From NCBI RefSeq assembly GCF_947179165.1, contig NC_077245.1, positions 44,842,786-44,906,785 on the forward strand: a DNA stretch of 64,000 bases, written 5' to 3'. The position numbers and the translations under genes are program-made. The first letter of the stretch is position 1; each line of letters starts with the position of its first letter. The notes beneath the pieces are model-generated. The model was not told the DNA's origin. It searched no databases and saw nothing but the letters and a program-made list of their open reading frames with translations. Positions 1-12,175 of this stretch are shown one piece after another. This DNA is from Solanum dulcamara. Taxonomy: Eukaryota; Streptophyta; Magnoliopsida; Solanales; Solanaceae.

Positions 1-2339
1 AAAGTAATATGTTGTCTTGTGGATCTCCTAAGAGGAATATTTGCTTCTTCCACAATTTCATGAGCAGGAGCATTATCAATAACAATATCATTGTTATTAT
101 CAATATCAACATGTTGGTCTGGGACATGATTCTGGCATCACCATGATCATCATGCCCATCAACATCATGCACACTTGTATGAGGAACTTGATCAAGATGG
201 ACTACTTCAGCTTTTACACTTTGTCAATATATTTAATGGTTTGATTCTTTATGCAGACGATATCATGGTTTCTCACAAGCTTCTTCTCAATTAGATCATA
301 TAGCTTATAACAAAATTCATCAAGGCCATATCCAATAAAGATACACTACGTTGTCTTGTCATCTAACTTTGACCTCTCATCTTTCAGCACATGCACAAAA
401 GCTTTGCAACCAAATACTCTCAAATGGTCATAAGAAACATCTTTGCCATACCAAACTCTATTTTGAACATCACATTGCAAAAAAACGACAGGAGATAAGT
501 TAATAACATGTGCAACGGTCAATAAGGCCTCACCTCAAAAGGAGTTCGGCAACTTTGCTACAGAAAGCAAACGTCTAGCTCTTTCCGTCAAAGTCATTTT
601 CATCCTCTCAGCCAACCCATTAAGCTGAGGAGTCTTAGAAGGAGTCTTATGGTGTCTAGTACCTTGATACTTGCAGTATTCGTCAAATGGTCCACAATAT
701 TCACCACTATTATTAGTACGAAAGCATTTCAGTTTCCTTCCAGTTTCTCTTTCAACTGAGGTTGAAACTGCTTAAAGACACCTAACACTTGGTCTTTAGT
801 CTTTAAGACTTAGACCCAAAGCTTTCTTGAGCAGTCATCAATGAAAGTGACAAAGTAGAGTTCACCACCCAGAGTCGTTGTCTTTATTGGACCACATAAA
901 TTAGAGTGCACCAACTTTAGCAACTCTGTCTTTTTTGATGAAGGGTTTGACTTAAAGGAAACTCTATTTTATTTTCCAGCTAAGCAGTGGTCACGCTTTT
1001 TTAATGTAGCACTTTGACAATCTAACAACAATTTCTTCTTAGCTAAAACGTTAATTCCTTTCTTACTTATATGGCTAAGCCTCTTATGCCATAACATTGA
1101 GGAGTTATCACTCACAAATACATTCACCATATTGGCACAAGTAGAAGTTATAGTCCAGTATAGATCACGATATTTGTTACCATGAGCCATACTCAATAAA
1201 CGCTTAATAAGTTTTCATTTTCCACCGCCATTGATACTAATATATCTTTCATCATCTAGAACACCAACATAGATTACATGCAGAAAAACATTAGGTACAT
1301 GTTTTACATTGTTCAAAACTAGTTTATTTCCAATACTAGTTTCCAAAAAAATTGTACCAACACAAACCACCTTAGATAGAGTCTCATTACCCATAATCAA
1401 GGTTTCAAAGTCACCAGGAATATAGGAACAGAAAAATTCTTTCTTGATGTCACATGAGATGCAGACCAGTGTCCACAACCCATCTTGACTCATCATAAGC
1501 AATATTTATCAAATCTGCATCAAAGACTGTAACAAAATCTTCGGTGGAGATGGTGGCTAGGAAATGTTCATTGCCATCTTCTTTCTTTTCCTCTGTGACT
1601 TTGTTCTCCCCCTTCAATTTTCGATAGAACTTCTTTGTGTGCCCTTTCATGCCACAATGATAGCACTCAATATTCCTAAGTCTGCCTATAGATTTGCTCC
1701 TTCTATATTCTCTATTTTGAAAAATATGATTTTTATTTCTCCCTGGAGCCAGTTACCAGGGCATTCGATGAAGAAGAAGAACCTTGAGATTTTCTTCTCA
1801 TCTCTTCGTTCAATAAACTACTCTTGGCAGAATTCATAGAGAGAACAACATCTGGAGTAAAATTTGACAATGAAGTTCTAAATGTTTCCCTACAGTCTGG
1901 TAGGGAATCAAGTAGAAGCAAGCCTTGAATTTCTTCGTTTAATTAAATGCCCATAGCAGACAACTGATTCATGACTCCCTGAAAATTATTCAGGTGATTT
2001 GTCATCGGAAAACCATCATAATATTTTAAACTTAACATTTTCTTTATTAAGAACATTTTATTTTTCCAGCCTTCCCAGCATACAATCTTTCAAGATGCTC
2101 CTATAGGGTACGGGCATGTCTCCCCACAAATATGGTTCAATACATTATCGCCAACCCATTGCCTAATAAATCCACACATTTGTCTTTACAACAAATTCCA
2201 CTCTTCATCTGTTTTATTATCAGGATTTATAGTGGTAAAGATTGGTTGAAAAAAAATTCTTCAAGTTGTCCATTTCCCCCTTCCAAATGGCATAATTAAC
2301 ACCATTGAAAGTAACCATTCTATGAGTGTTGGCTTTCAT
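1..2339 (-). pseudogene. Copia gag-pol polyprotein, N-terminal half, broken
   Basis: A plausible gag start is the ATG at 2339 (MKANTHRMVTFNGVNYAIW). A nucleocapsid knuckle near 1640 reads CYHCGMKGHTKKFY; its last cysteine is changed to tyrosine. The protease motif WVVDTG follows at about 1480, then the gag-pre-integrase signature LWHKRLSHISKKGINVLAKK (969-1196), then integrase down to the window edge. In the family this polyprotein makes the particle, matures it and integrates cDNA. Several frame changes and stops break it, so it cannot give a full product. The acidic, Asn/Asp/Ile-rich stretch at about 60-200 is the linker between integrase and the missing reverse transcriptase. Confidence 0.85.
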
Positions 2340-2437
2340 CGTTTTCCTCAAAAAAATATATTAAATCAAAGTAAATCTTTTCTGATATGGAAGTTCAGAT
2401 TATGCTGCAACCACAGAGTATACTCAGATAAAATTTT

Positions 2438-2449
2438 GTTCTGATATCA
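2438..2449 (-). other. Primer-binding site (initiator tRNA-Met) of the Tnt1-like element
   Basis: On the minus strand TGATATCAGAAC lies three bases inside the LTR end. It differs at two positions from TGGTATCAGAGC, the usual plant initiator tRNA-Met primer site. Confidence 0.65.
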
Positions 2450-2452
2450 GTG

Positions 2453-2925
2453 TGTTGGGAAAATATGGACAAAAGAAAATATGATCAAAATAGAAGAAAT
2501 AAAATGGGAAAATAATTACACCAATAATTTTACGTTGAAACCCTTTTAAATAAAAAAAAATCGCTGGCCAAGAGGAGCAACTGATATCACTTCAGTAAAG
2601 AATTTTACACTGGGTAGTACTAAGTACAATACTCTAAGAAACTACCGCACACCCTAAAGGAGTAACACTCTTTTGATTTACCACCTTCACCTTACTAAAA
2701 TATCTCTTATACTCTATTTTTACTTCACAGACTATTTTTTATATCTAGTATATAGAAACATCACAACTCTCTAAATATTTTTCTCTCTGTCTGTAAATTT
2801 TTGGTGTCTATTACAAATGAACTGCTAAGCTCTTTATATAGAGGTGCAAAAACTTTTCTTCCACGTTTTTTCCACCAGCCTTGCCAATCAAAAGAATAGG
2901 TTGCAATTTGCTATTGCAAATTACA
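2453..2925 (-). repeat. 5' LTR of the Tnt1-like element
   Basis: The inner end (plus strand TGTTGGGAAAATATGG, from 2453) abuts the primer-binding site. The outer end is placed at TTACA (2925), where the minus strand would begin TGTAA; this outer boundary is approximate because there is no second LTR to compare. A minus-strand TATATAAA (plus 2833-2840) is a likely promoter. Confidence 0.6.
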
Positions 2926-3937
2926 GTAATATTTGACTAAGAGAAATGGTGGAAATTGCCTTGGGAAGCAATTCTTGATCATTGAAATAAAAGGGACTGA
3001 ACCCCACAGGTATAGTGGTCATAACCTGAGGCAAGGTATTGAGTTTTAAGGCTTGCTTGAGGACGAGTAGGAGTTTAAGTGTGGGGTGTTGATGTGAAGT
3101 CAAGAAGTCATATATTTATTTATGATTTGACTCATATTTAGTGCTTATATTATCTTGTTGAGTAAAGATATGACAAACAATGCTTATGTTGGTTATTTTT
3201 AAAAGTGTAGGACAAAAACAAAGAAATTTAAGAAAAAAAACAAATATATTAGAGCTTTCGAATTCTGGAGACATAAAAGCCAATGCAAAGTGTTTATGAA
3301 GGTGTAGGACCATGTAGGGAGATTAAAGTGAAGAAAAATCAAGAATGATACCGTAAAAAGTCTATTGCGTCGCAAAAGCACTGAAAACCAAGTGGATATC
3401 CACTGTCCAAATTGCTAGTCGCGGGGTGCCTAGCAAGGTGGGACACAACAATGCAATTTAGTTTCCAAAGCTGTACTCTATTTATTGAAGGATATACATA
3501 TCAAACATGATTTTGAGGGATTATCAAGCGTAAGACGCAAAGGAGAAGAATGTAATTTTTATAGGTTTTAGAACGTAATTTGTATTTCATTTTTTTATCG
3601 GACACATGTTATTCATCAATTGTTTGCTTTGTAATCAAATCATGAGTGGTTAAACCTCTTAATAGGGTTGTGGCATTTACATGATATTTGCAGTTTGACA
3701 ATCATATGCTTACGAAAAACTTTTATTATTGAGTTATTTACTTTTTCTTGAGCTTAAATATTTGATTTCTTGATCACCCTTTAAATATTATTTTTAGCAT
3801 AAATTGGACTTGAAATATAGAATTTATGAGCGTAGGAAGATAAAATAGTGTTTAGTCGAGAACCTTGTAGAAAAAGGGGATTGATTTGCTAATGTTGATA
3901 AATATACCCATTAGCCTTACTTAGCATAGATGAAACA

Positions 3938-3942
3938 TACAT
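3938..3942. repeat. Target-site duplication TACAT, left copy (Gypsy-1)
   Basis: TACAT directly precedes the TGTCACGCC LTR start and is repeated directly after the other LTR end at 12591-12595. Confidence 0.9.
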
Positions 3943-6182
3943 TGTCACGCCCCGGAAGGGTACCCTAGACGTAACCGACACCCGAAGGCCATTTCTGACC
4001 TCCGAGCGAACCACCTGGTCCAGTCACTCATTCGTTCATTCACATTCTCTTAGCGAAACTCAATTAATCAAATACTTTTCATACTATAAGGGCCGAAGGC
4101 TAAACATTTACAACCCAACAAGAATAGTAAGTTAAGACTCCTCAAGATAACAGTTTAATCCTCCCCACACTCCAGTCTACGAAGCCTCTATTCAAGTCTA
4201 AAAGGTACCAATGACAAGCCCATGGCTACCAACAATCTAAATAAAAGAAGAGACAACAAAACTATACAAGAAGGCCCAATATCCTCCGGGAACTAGGAGG
4301 ACTCACCGACTGGCTGGAAGTGTATGTGGATCTTCAACGGAGCGCCGGTTGATGATCTCTAGTACCTGTCTCTGCATCATTAAATGATGCAGGCCAAATG
4401 ACGTCAGTACATGGAATGTACGAGTATATAAAATGGACGGATGAAACCACATTAAGAAAACATCAATATCAACTCAGGACCTCAACTCATACATGTATAC
4501 ATCACAACTCACTCAATGTCCTAAGTCCAACAAGAATAGTTTAGACAGTACTAACTCATAAGCCACTTAATTCAACTGACTCGGAGCACTAACAAGGCCT
4601 AAATGAGAGTTTCTCTTAACCGACAACCATCACCTATGAGCCGGTGATAGTACAACAATCCGACATTGTTGCCACGTCCGTCCATACCTTGCCAGGGTAT
4701 GAACGCCTCTCTAATCATGAGTACCATCGACTAGTCAAGTCCTATCATTTTAGGACAATACAAACGGGAAACATCCGACTTTAACGGTTCGATCCCACGG
4801 GAAGCATCCGACTTTAACGGTTCCAATTCCTCGAGAAGCATCCAACTTTAATAGTTCCATACCTACCGACGTTGGTGGAGTAGTTTTTGGGTTCGAGTAT
4901 GGACTATACTCTCACCGCTTTGGTGCTCGATACTCCTCCCATGACTCTATGCTCATAAGACTCCTCGAATCATCTCAAACAAGCCCTCACGGCTAGTTTC
5001 ATGTGGTACAATACCACCTCATCAACTCTGTTCTCATTTGCAATTCAATTGAGGCACAATGACAAGTATCATTTAGGACCTTGTCCACTTGCCAATTCCT
5101 TCCTCATATCAACTCAATCAAGCCTCCTCTATATGAACATTTATGACATCTCCTCAAGATTTAACACAACTCTATGACTTCAACTCAACCATTCAAATAG
5201 AATAGCGCATTTAAGGAAATTGACTTAAACAACATATTCACATGGCTAAAGAGGTCAACAAAACATAACAACAATTCATCTCCATCAATTCATACTAATC
5301 ATGAAGGAAATGGAGAAGATGAAGAAGAGAGAGAGAGAGAAGCTCCTAGGGCTTTTTAGAGAGAGAGTGGGGTCTGCCAAAATAGGTTCCCAAAAGACCA
5401 AGGGTTACATATATATAATTTGGGTAAGTTCCCAAATTGCCCCTCCTCACAAGTTCTGAAAATAGGCTAAAACGCCCTTGGCGCGATAGTGGCGCGTCGC
5501 GCCCTTACAGCACCAAGGCCAATCACGCCTAAAACCTGTACAACTTCTAGTGGTGCATCGCGCCAAGGACCAAACTACTGAGGCATATTTCTGGCGCGAT
5601 AGTGGCGCATCGCGCCCTTACGGCGCCAAGCTCATTTTTCTGAATTCTGGGAATTTGGCCTGAAAAACCCTGCACGACTTTTAGTGGCGCGTCGCACCAG
5701 GGACCAAACTATTGAGGCATGTTTCTGGCGCGATAGTGGCGCGTCGCTCCCTTACAGCGCCAAGACCATTTCCCCAGTAGTTGCAACCCAGGCCAAAATA
5801 GAATTCCTGTCGTGCTAGTTCATCTTCGGATCGTCATATCTTTTGACTCCGAACTCCAAAATTTACGTCCTTGGTGGCGTTGGAAAGAAGACTCGACGAC
5901 CTTTAATTTGATAGGTCGTGGGCCACCTAGACTGACGTCCTTCCAAAGGTAGGGTTGTTAAAAGTTGAGCCTTACATGAACTCGTCCTAAACTTAGCCAC
6001 GACGGATCCTTTGGACTTAGCTCGGTCCTAGGGGTCCTCAATGACCCCACATTACCTCCAACACTCTTAAATTCCTCAGGGACTCATCTTAACTCAAGCA
6101 CATACTTTGAAATAAATACGATGGGCCCCACACGTATACAAAAAAGGCCCGAATCTCAGGAAAAATTTTGAGGGGTATTATA
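3943..6182 (-). repeat. 3' LTR of Gypsy-1 (left)
   Basis: Starts TGTCACGCCCCGG and ends GGGTATTATA; the TACA of the partner end is mutated to TATA. It is 2240 bp against 2504 bp for its partner. The main difference is one 261-bp deletion at about 5301-5305, between two GGAA tetramers present in the intact LTR. TATA-like ATATATATAA lies at 5409-5418. Confidence 0.92.
5478..5770 (-). repeat. GC-rich dyad array in LTR of Gypsy-1 (left copy)
   Basis: Repeated units of the type GGCGCGATAGTGGCGCGTCG followed by CGCCCTTACAGCGCC begin near 5480, 5593 and 5727. They alternate with shorter units ending in CCAAGGACCAAACTACTGAGG. Each unit is rich in GGCGC/GCGCC inverted repeats. In transcript direction the array lies just upstream of the TATA-like sequence. 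Confidence 0.8.
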
Positions 6183-6194
6183 TTATCTTCCCCT
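6183..6194 (-). other. Polypurine tract of Gypsy-1
   Basis: Plus-strand TTATCTTCCCCT abuts the left LTR and reads as a purine run on the minus strand. It is followed by the family-wide motif TTGGGATCATTCGTCCTCG. Confidence 0.7.
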
Positions 6195-6307
6195 TGGGAT
6201 CATTCGTCCTCGAATGACGGGCAACCAAGAATGGACTCGGGGTACAAATCATAATCAAAACTCAGTCATTCAATCAATCAAATTCTTAATCAATTATTAA
6301 TCAAGAC

Positions 6308-9300
6308 TCAAAATGCACAAATAAATTCAATGTCGAGAAAAGGGACATTACCTTCGATAACCTTCTCGGTAGGCACGAATAGATGTGGATACTTAGATTT
6401 TATGGCTTCCTCTGCTTCCCACGCGGCTTCCTCAACAAATTGATTCCTCTACAGGACCTTGACTGAGACGACTTCTTTGTTCCTCAATTTGTGGATTTGG
6501 CGATCAAGAATTTGGATTGGGACCTCCTCATAGGATAAGCTATCCTTAACTCCAACGGTGTTAATGGGGACTACCAACGAGGGATCGCCCAAGCACTTTT
6601 TCAGCTTTGAAACGTGGAACAGCGGATGAATAGAAGCTAGCTCTGAGGGTAAGTCCAACTCATACGCAACACTCCCAACCCGCCTCAAAATTTGGTACGG
6701 ACCAATGTATCGAGGACTAAGTTTCCCCTTCTTTCCAAACCTCATGACTCCCTTCATGGGTGACACTTTCAAATACACCCAATCATCCACCTCAAACTCT
6801 AAGTCTCTCCTCCTCACATCGGTGTAAGATTTTTGGCGACTTTGGGCTGTCTTTAGCCTCTCTCGGATAATTCGTACCTTTTCCATGGCTTGGTGAACGA
6901 GGTCAGGCCCAATCAACTCGGCTTCACCAACTTCAAACCACCCAATAGGCAATCTACACCTCCTCCCATACAAGGCTTCATAAGGAGCCATTTGAATGCT
7001 TGCATGATAGCTATTGTTATATGCAAACTCTATGAGAGGCAAGTGATCATCCCAATTTCCCTTGAAGTCAAGCACACACGCCCTCAACATATCTTCCAAT
7101 GTCTGAATTGTGCGCTCTGCTTGGCCATCTGTCTGGGGATGGAAGGCTGTACTCAAGTTCACTCTCGAACCTAATCCCTTCTGAAAGGATTTCCAAAATT
7201 AGGAAGTAAATTGAGCTCCTCTATCTGAGATAATAGACAAAGGGACCCCATGCAATCTGACGATCTCCTGTATATACAACTTTGCATAATCTTCTGCGGT
7301 GTCAGTAGTCTTAACCGCCAAGAAGTGAGCTGATTTCGTCATTCTATCCACAATCACCCAAAAGGAATCAGGTTGCTTTCGGGACTTCGGCAAGCCTGTA
7401 ATAAAGTCCATGTTGATCATCTCCCACTTCCATTCTGGAATTTCTATGTTTTGGGCTAGACCACATGGCCTTTGATGCTCAACCTTCACCTGTTGGCAAT
7501 TCGGGCACTTGGAAACAAATTCCGCAATATCCTTCTTCATCCCACTCCACCAATAGATTTCCTTCAAGTAATGATATATTTTCGTGGAGCCTGGATGAAT
7601 GGAGTACCTGGAACTATGCGCTTCGGCCATAATCCTCTCTCGAACATCATCGACATCCGACATACATAATCTATTTTGGTACCTCAACACAGCATCTCCC
7701 CTTTTGGTGAAAACCATTACCTCTTGTTTGTGAACAATTCCCTTCAATTGGAGAAGGATGGGATCTTGGTCTTGCTTCTCCTTTACCTCTTCCATAAGTG
7801 AGGACGTAGACCCATCTTGAATAGTAATTTCGCCTTCATTGTTCTCTTCCAGATGAACTCCCAATTGGGATAATCTGTGTACCTCTTTCGCCAATTCTCT
7901 CCTTCCTTCCTCCACGTGGGTAGTGCTACCCATAGACAACCTGCTAAGAGAATCAGCAACAACATTAGCTTTACCTAGGTGGTAGAGGATGCTCATATCA
8001 TAGTCCTTGAGTAGCTTAAGCCATCTCCTTTGCCTCAGGTTGAGTTCCCTCTGGCTAAAGATGTATTGCAAGCTCTTGTGATTGGTGAATACATCGATAT
8101 GCACTCCATACAGGTAGTGGCGCCAGATTTTAAGCGCAAACACCACAGCTGCCAGCTCAAGGTCATGAGTTGGGTAATTCCTCTCATGAAGCTTAAGCTG
8201 TCTTGAAGCATAGGCTATCACCTTCCCCCTTTGCATCAATACACAACCCAAACCAATTCTGGATGCATCACAATAAATCACAAAACCCTCTATTCCATCG
8301 GGCAACGTTAGAACAGGGGCAGTGGTTAGCTTGGTCTTCAATTTCTGGAAACTCTCCTCACAAGCATCAGACCATTGGAACTTAGCCTTCTTTTGGGTCA
8401 GTTTAGTCAATGGTGATGATATGGATGAGAATCCCTCCACAAACCTTCGATAGTACTCGGCTAAACCCAGGAAGCTCCTTATCTCTGTTGGAGATGTGGG
8501 TCTAGGCCAATTCTTCACAGCTTCAATTTTCTGAGCATCAACCTGGATACCATCTCCAGATACAATCAAAAGAAGAGACTCGAATCATACCCGTCATGAC
8601 GTTTGGAGAGTTCTCCTGATCTTGGCGACTACCCATGGTATATAGGCGGTTGGTACCTCCGCTGGTGCCTGAAGTAGTGCCCCTATGATTACCTCTAGCC
8701 GGCGGTACGGTGGCAGAATACTGGACTCTATTCCCCCCTGTTGGACACTCCCTCTGAAAATGGCCCATTTGGCCTCATTTATAACAACCAACCCTTCCCG
8801 CTCGGCATTCTCCAAAGTGGAGCCTACCACACTTACTGCACGATGGCTTCTCCCTCGCACCTTGACTTGCACTGACCTGGGATTGAGAACCCTAGGGTAT
8901 GAAATTCTAACGACTCTGTCCCTGCCTATCATACCTGTTCTGCGGCATCGGTGCACTGGCGGTAGATGAGGCATAGTTGGAAGGCCTCTCCTGGAAGAAG
9001 GACCTGCTGCATTTGCTTTGCCTTTGCTCATTCTCATGCCCAGATGACCTTGCCTTTTTGCTCAGGGGCTCTTCTCTGTCCTTTCTTTTCTCCTCCTCTA
9101 CCTGTTGAGCATACACCATTAATCTGGAAAGATCCATATCCGAGATCAACAATGCTGCCTTGCACTCTTTTTTCACATGCCTCCCTAATCCGGAGAAGAA
9201 CTTTCTCATCTTTGTTCTCACATCAGGAATCATTTCTGGAGCATACCTGGATAGATGGATGAACTTTAGGCCATACTCCTTAACCAACATACCTTCCTGT

Positions 9301-9869
9301 TTCAGATTAACAAATTCCTCCACCTTCGCTTCCCTCAATTCTCGGGGAAAGAAGTGGTCAAGAAAAGCCCCCTCAAATTCATCCCACCTAGCAGGTACAG
9401 CATCCTCACCCCTACCTTGTTCCCATTGATTATACCAAATATTTGCCACATCTTTGAGTTGATAAGACACCAACTCGACCCCCTCAATTTCTGTAGCATG
9501 CATAGCTTTCAGAATCTTCCACATTTCATCAATAAAGTTCTGGGGATCTTCATCAACCTTAGAACCCATAAATGCCGGTGGATTCATCCTCAGAAAGTCT
9601 CTAATTCTAATGGCAGCAGATGGCTCCTGGGAACTAGAGCTGAGAGTCGGCGAACTCTGATTACCATTTTGGGCAGCCATTAGTTGAGTGAGCATTGCAA
9701 TTGCCCCTCGAAATTCAGCTTTTGATGTGGGTACAGGTGAGGTAGATGGCACTTGAGGTGCCTCCGCATATCTCGCGGGTCGGCCTCTAGCCCTTGCTGG
9801 GCGTGCCTCTGACTGTGACATCCCCGCATTATCAACATTCCTCTGGCTAGCGGCACGTTTCGGAGGCAT
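6308..9869 (-). pseudogene. Gypsy-1 gag-pol polyprotein, deleted for protease and most of RT
   Basis: Starts at ATG 9869 (MPPKRAASQRNVDNAG) and ends with TGA at 6308. Gag matches the retrotransposon-gag fold (PPAFMGSKVDEDPQNFIDEMW ... WYNQWEQGRG). Stops lie at about 8907 and inside the second CCHC knuckle (CYK-stop-GQMGHFQREC near 8775). Near 8570 the frame jumps from the protease start (VSSFDC) to the end of reverse transcriptase ([19 protein letters not shown]), a loss of about 1.17 kb relative to Gypsy-2. RNase H, the HHCC integrase zinc module ([15 protein letters not shown] ... CPNCQQVK), integrase core ([31 protein letters not shown]) and chromodomain (EAEEAIKSKYPHLF) follow in one frame, with stops at 7199 (CAA to TAA) and 6449 (TGG to TAG). 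It cannot supply its own reverse transcriptase. Confidence 0.92.
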
Positions 9870-10070
9870 TATCTGTAATGTATAAACGCACGAATCAGAA
9901 AGGAAGTTTCATGGAGTTTAACTCCATCGCACGAATTCAGAGTATGAAAGAAGTGAAATAATTCCTAATGTCTTATAGCCTCCTGCTTATAAGTGTGGTG
10001 CACAACACACCCATAAGTAAGACTCTACTAGACACGGCTTCATAGACTCCCTAGGACACTTGAACTCTGT

Positions 10071-10082
10071 GCTCTGATACCA
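10071..10082 (-). other. Primer-binding site of Gypsy-1
   Basis: The minus strand reads TGGTATCAGAGC, a perfect match to the initiator tRNA-Met 3' end complement, four bases inside the right LTR. Confidence 0.93.
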
Positions 10083-10515
10083 TATTTGTCACGCCCCGGG
10101 AGGGTACCCTAGACGTAACCGGCACCCAAAGGCCATTTCTGACCTCCGAGCGAACCACCTGGTCCAGTCACTCATTCGTTCATTCACATTCTCTTAGCGA
10201 AACTCAATTAATCAAATACTTTTCATACTATAAGGGCCGAAGGCTAAACATTTACAACCCAACAAGAATAGTAAGTTAAGACTCCTCAAGATAACAGTTT
10301 AATCCTCCCCACACTCCAGTCTACGAAGCCTCTATTCAAGTCTAAAAGGTGCCAATGACAAGCCCATGGCTACCAACAATCTAAATAAAAGAAGAGACAA
10401 CAAAACTGTACAAAAAGGCCCAATATCCTCCGGGAACTAGGAGGACTCACCGACTAGCTGGAAGTGTATGTGGATCTTCAACGGAGCGCCGGTTGATGAT
10501 CTCTAGTACCTGTCT

Positions 10516-10536
10516 CTGCATCATGAAATGATGCAG
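10516..10536 (-). other. Conserved LTR stem-loop (9-3-9), reference copy
   Basis: Arms CTGCATCAT and ATGATGCAG pair perfectly around a 3-nt loop. A second dyad, GTACAT/ATGTAC around GGA, follows at 10551-10565. The same 21-bp arrangement is found in eleven other LTRs of this window. Function is unknown; an RNA structure in the LTR-derived leader or 3' end is an inference. Confidence 0.7.
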
Positions 10537-11815
10537 GCCAAATGGCGTCAGTACATGGAATGTACGAGTATGTAAAATGTCCGGATGAAACCACATTAAG
10601 AAAACATCAATATCAATTCAGGACCTCAACTCATACATGTATACATCACAACTCACTCAATGTCCTAAGTCCAACAAGAATAGTTTAGACAGGACTAACT
10701 CATAAGCCACTTAACTCAACTGACTCGGAGCACTAACAAGGCCTAAATGGGAGTTTCTCTTAACCGACAACCATCACCTATGAGCCGGTGATAGTACAAT
10801 AATCCGACGTTGTTGCCACGTCCGTCCATACCTTGCCAGGGTATGAACGCCTCTCTAATCATGAGTACCATCGATTAGTCAAGTCCTATCATTTCAGGAC
10901 AATACAAATGGGAAATATCCAACTTTAATGGTTCGATCCCACGGGAAGCATCCGACTTTAACGGTTCCAATCCCTCGGGAAGCATCCGACTTTAACAGTT
11001 CCATCCCTACCTACATTGGCGGCGTAGTTTCTGGGGTTCGAGTATGGACTATACTCTCACCCACTTCGATGCTCGATACTCCTCCCATGACTCTATGCTC
11101 ATAAGACTCCTCGAATCATCTCAAATAAGCCCTCATGGCTAGTTTCATGTGGTACAATACCACCTCATCAACTCGGTTCTCATTTGCAATTCAATTGAGG
11201 CACAATGAAAAGTCTCATTTAGGACCTTGTCCACTTGCCAATTCCTTCCTCATATCAACTCAATCAAGCCTCCTCTATGTGAACATTTATGACATCTCCT
11301 CAAGATTTAACACAACTCTATGACTTCAACTCAACCATTCAAATAGAATAGCGCATTTAAGAAAATTGACTTAAACAACATATTCACATGGCTAAAGAGG
11401 TCAACAAAACATAACAACAATTCATCTCCATCAATTCATACTAATCATGAAGGAATTTAAGGACTTCTTGGCTCAACCACATCAACACATATAGCATTAT
11501 ATAAATAGGAGACAAAGTTCATATAGACATACACCATACCAAGAACTCTATTTTTCATTAGTATCTAACCTCAAGCAAGAATAGGGCACATGGGTGAACT
11601 TAGCCCATGTTTTGGATAGCCTTACATACCTTGTTTGAAGACTTTGAAGAAACCTTGATGTTGGGTCTTCAATGGGGGACTCAAATCTTGAAGCGCTTGG
11701 ACTCTTTTTGTTGGAAATGGAGAAGATGAAGAAGAGAGAGAGAGAGAAGCTCCTATGGCTTTTTAGAGAGAGAGTGGGGGCTGCCAAAATGGGTTCCCAA
11801 AAGACCAAGGGTTAC

Positions 11816-11825
11816 ATATATATAA
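11816..11825 (-). promoter_or_regulatory. TATA box of Gypsy-1 5' LTR
   Basis: ATATATATAA (minus TTATATATAT) stands at the same place in both Gypsy-1 LTRs, and related TATA sequences occupy this place in Gypsy-2 and Gypsy-3. GA/CT-rich DNA follows downstream on the transcript strand, and the GC-rich dyad array stands upstream. Confidence 0.5.
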
Positions 11826-11883
11826 TTTGGGTAAGTTCCTAAATTGCCCCTCCTCACAAGTTCTGAAAATAGGCTAAAACGCC

Positions 11884-12175
11884 CTTGGCACGATAGTGGC
11901 GCGTCGCGCCCTTACAGCGCCAAGGCCAATCACGCCTAAAACCTGCACAACTTCTAGTGGCGCGTCGCGCCAAGGACCAAACTACTGAGGCATGTTTCTG
12001 GCGCGATAGTGGCGCGTCGCGCCCTTACGGCGCCAAGCCCATTGTTCTGAATTCTGGGAATTTGGCCTGAAAAACCCTGCACAACTTTTAGTGGCACGTC
12101 GCGCCAGGGATCAAACTACTGAGGCATGTTTCTGGCGCGATAGTGGCGCGTCGCGCCCTTACAGCGCCAAGATCA
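11884..12175 (-). repeat. GC-rich dyad array in LTR of Gypsy-1 (right copy)
   Basis: Same array as 5478-5770, with units near 11885, 12000 and 12135. CpG sites are still well preserved here, unlike the copies in Gypsy-2 and Gypsy-3. Confidence 0.8.

Larger units (their letters stand above)
1..2925 (-). mobile_element. Tnt1-like Ty1/copia retrotransposon, 5' part (cut by window start)
   Basis: On the minus strand this reads 5' LTR (2925-2453), primer-binding site (2449-2438), gag, protease, gag-pre-integrase domain and integrase, and it runs off the window before reverse transcriptase. The order protease-integrase before reverse transcriptase is that of Ty1/copia elements. The integrase tail resembles Tnt1-94-type proteins (FGCKAFVHVLKDERSK, then CIFIGYGLDEF). 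The target duplication cannot be tested because the other end lies outside. It sits in the 3' internal end of the plus-strand element that begins at 2926. Confidence 0.88.

Noticed and set aside
5478..5770. GC-rich repeats as a CRISPR array or satellite
   Set aside because: Units are imperfect, confined to LTRs and repeated at equal LTR positions in six copies; no spacer-repeat regularity and a plant context.
6890..7174. Plus-strand open stretch of 94 codons opposite the Gypsy-1 integrase (and similar ones at 8685-8969, 9160-9683, 21346-21648, 24174-24473)
   Set aside because: These lie antisense to recognised gag-pol and show no family motifs of their own; they are shadows of the coding strand.
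10071..10082. Initiator tRNA-Met-like matches (also 25108, 32064, 46432, 63662) as tRNA genes
   Set aside because: Only 12 bases match and all sit beside LTR ends; they are primer-binding sites.
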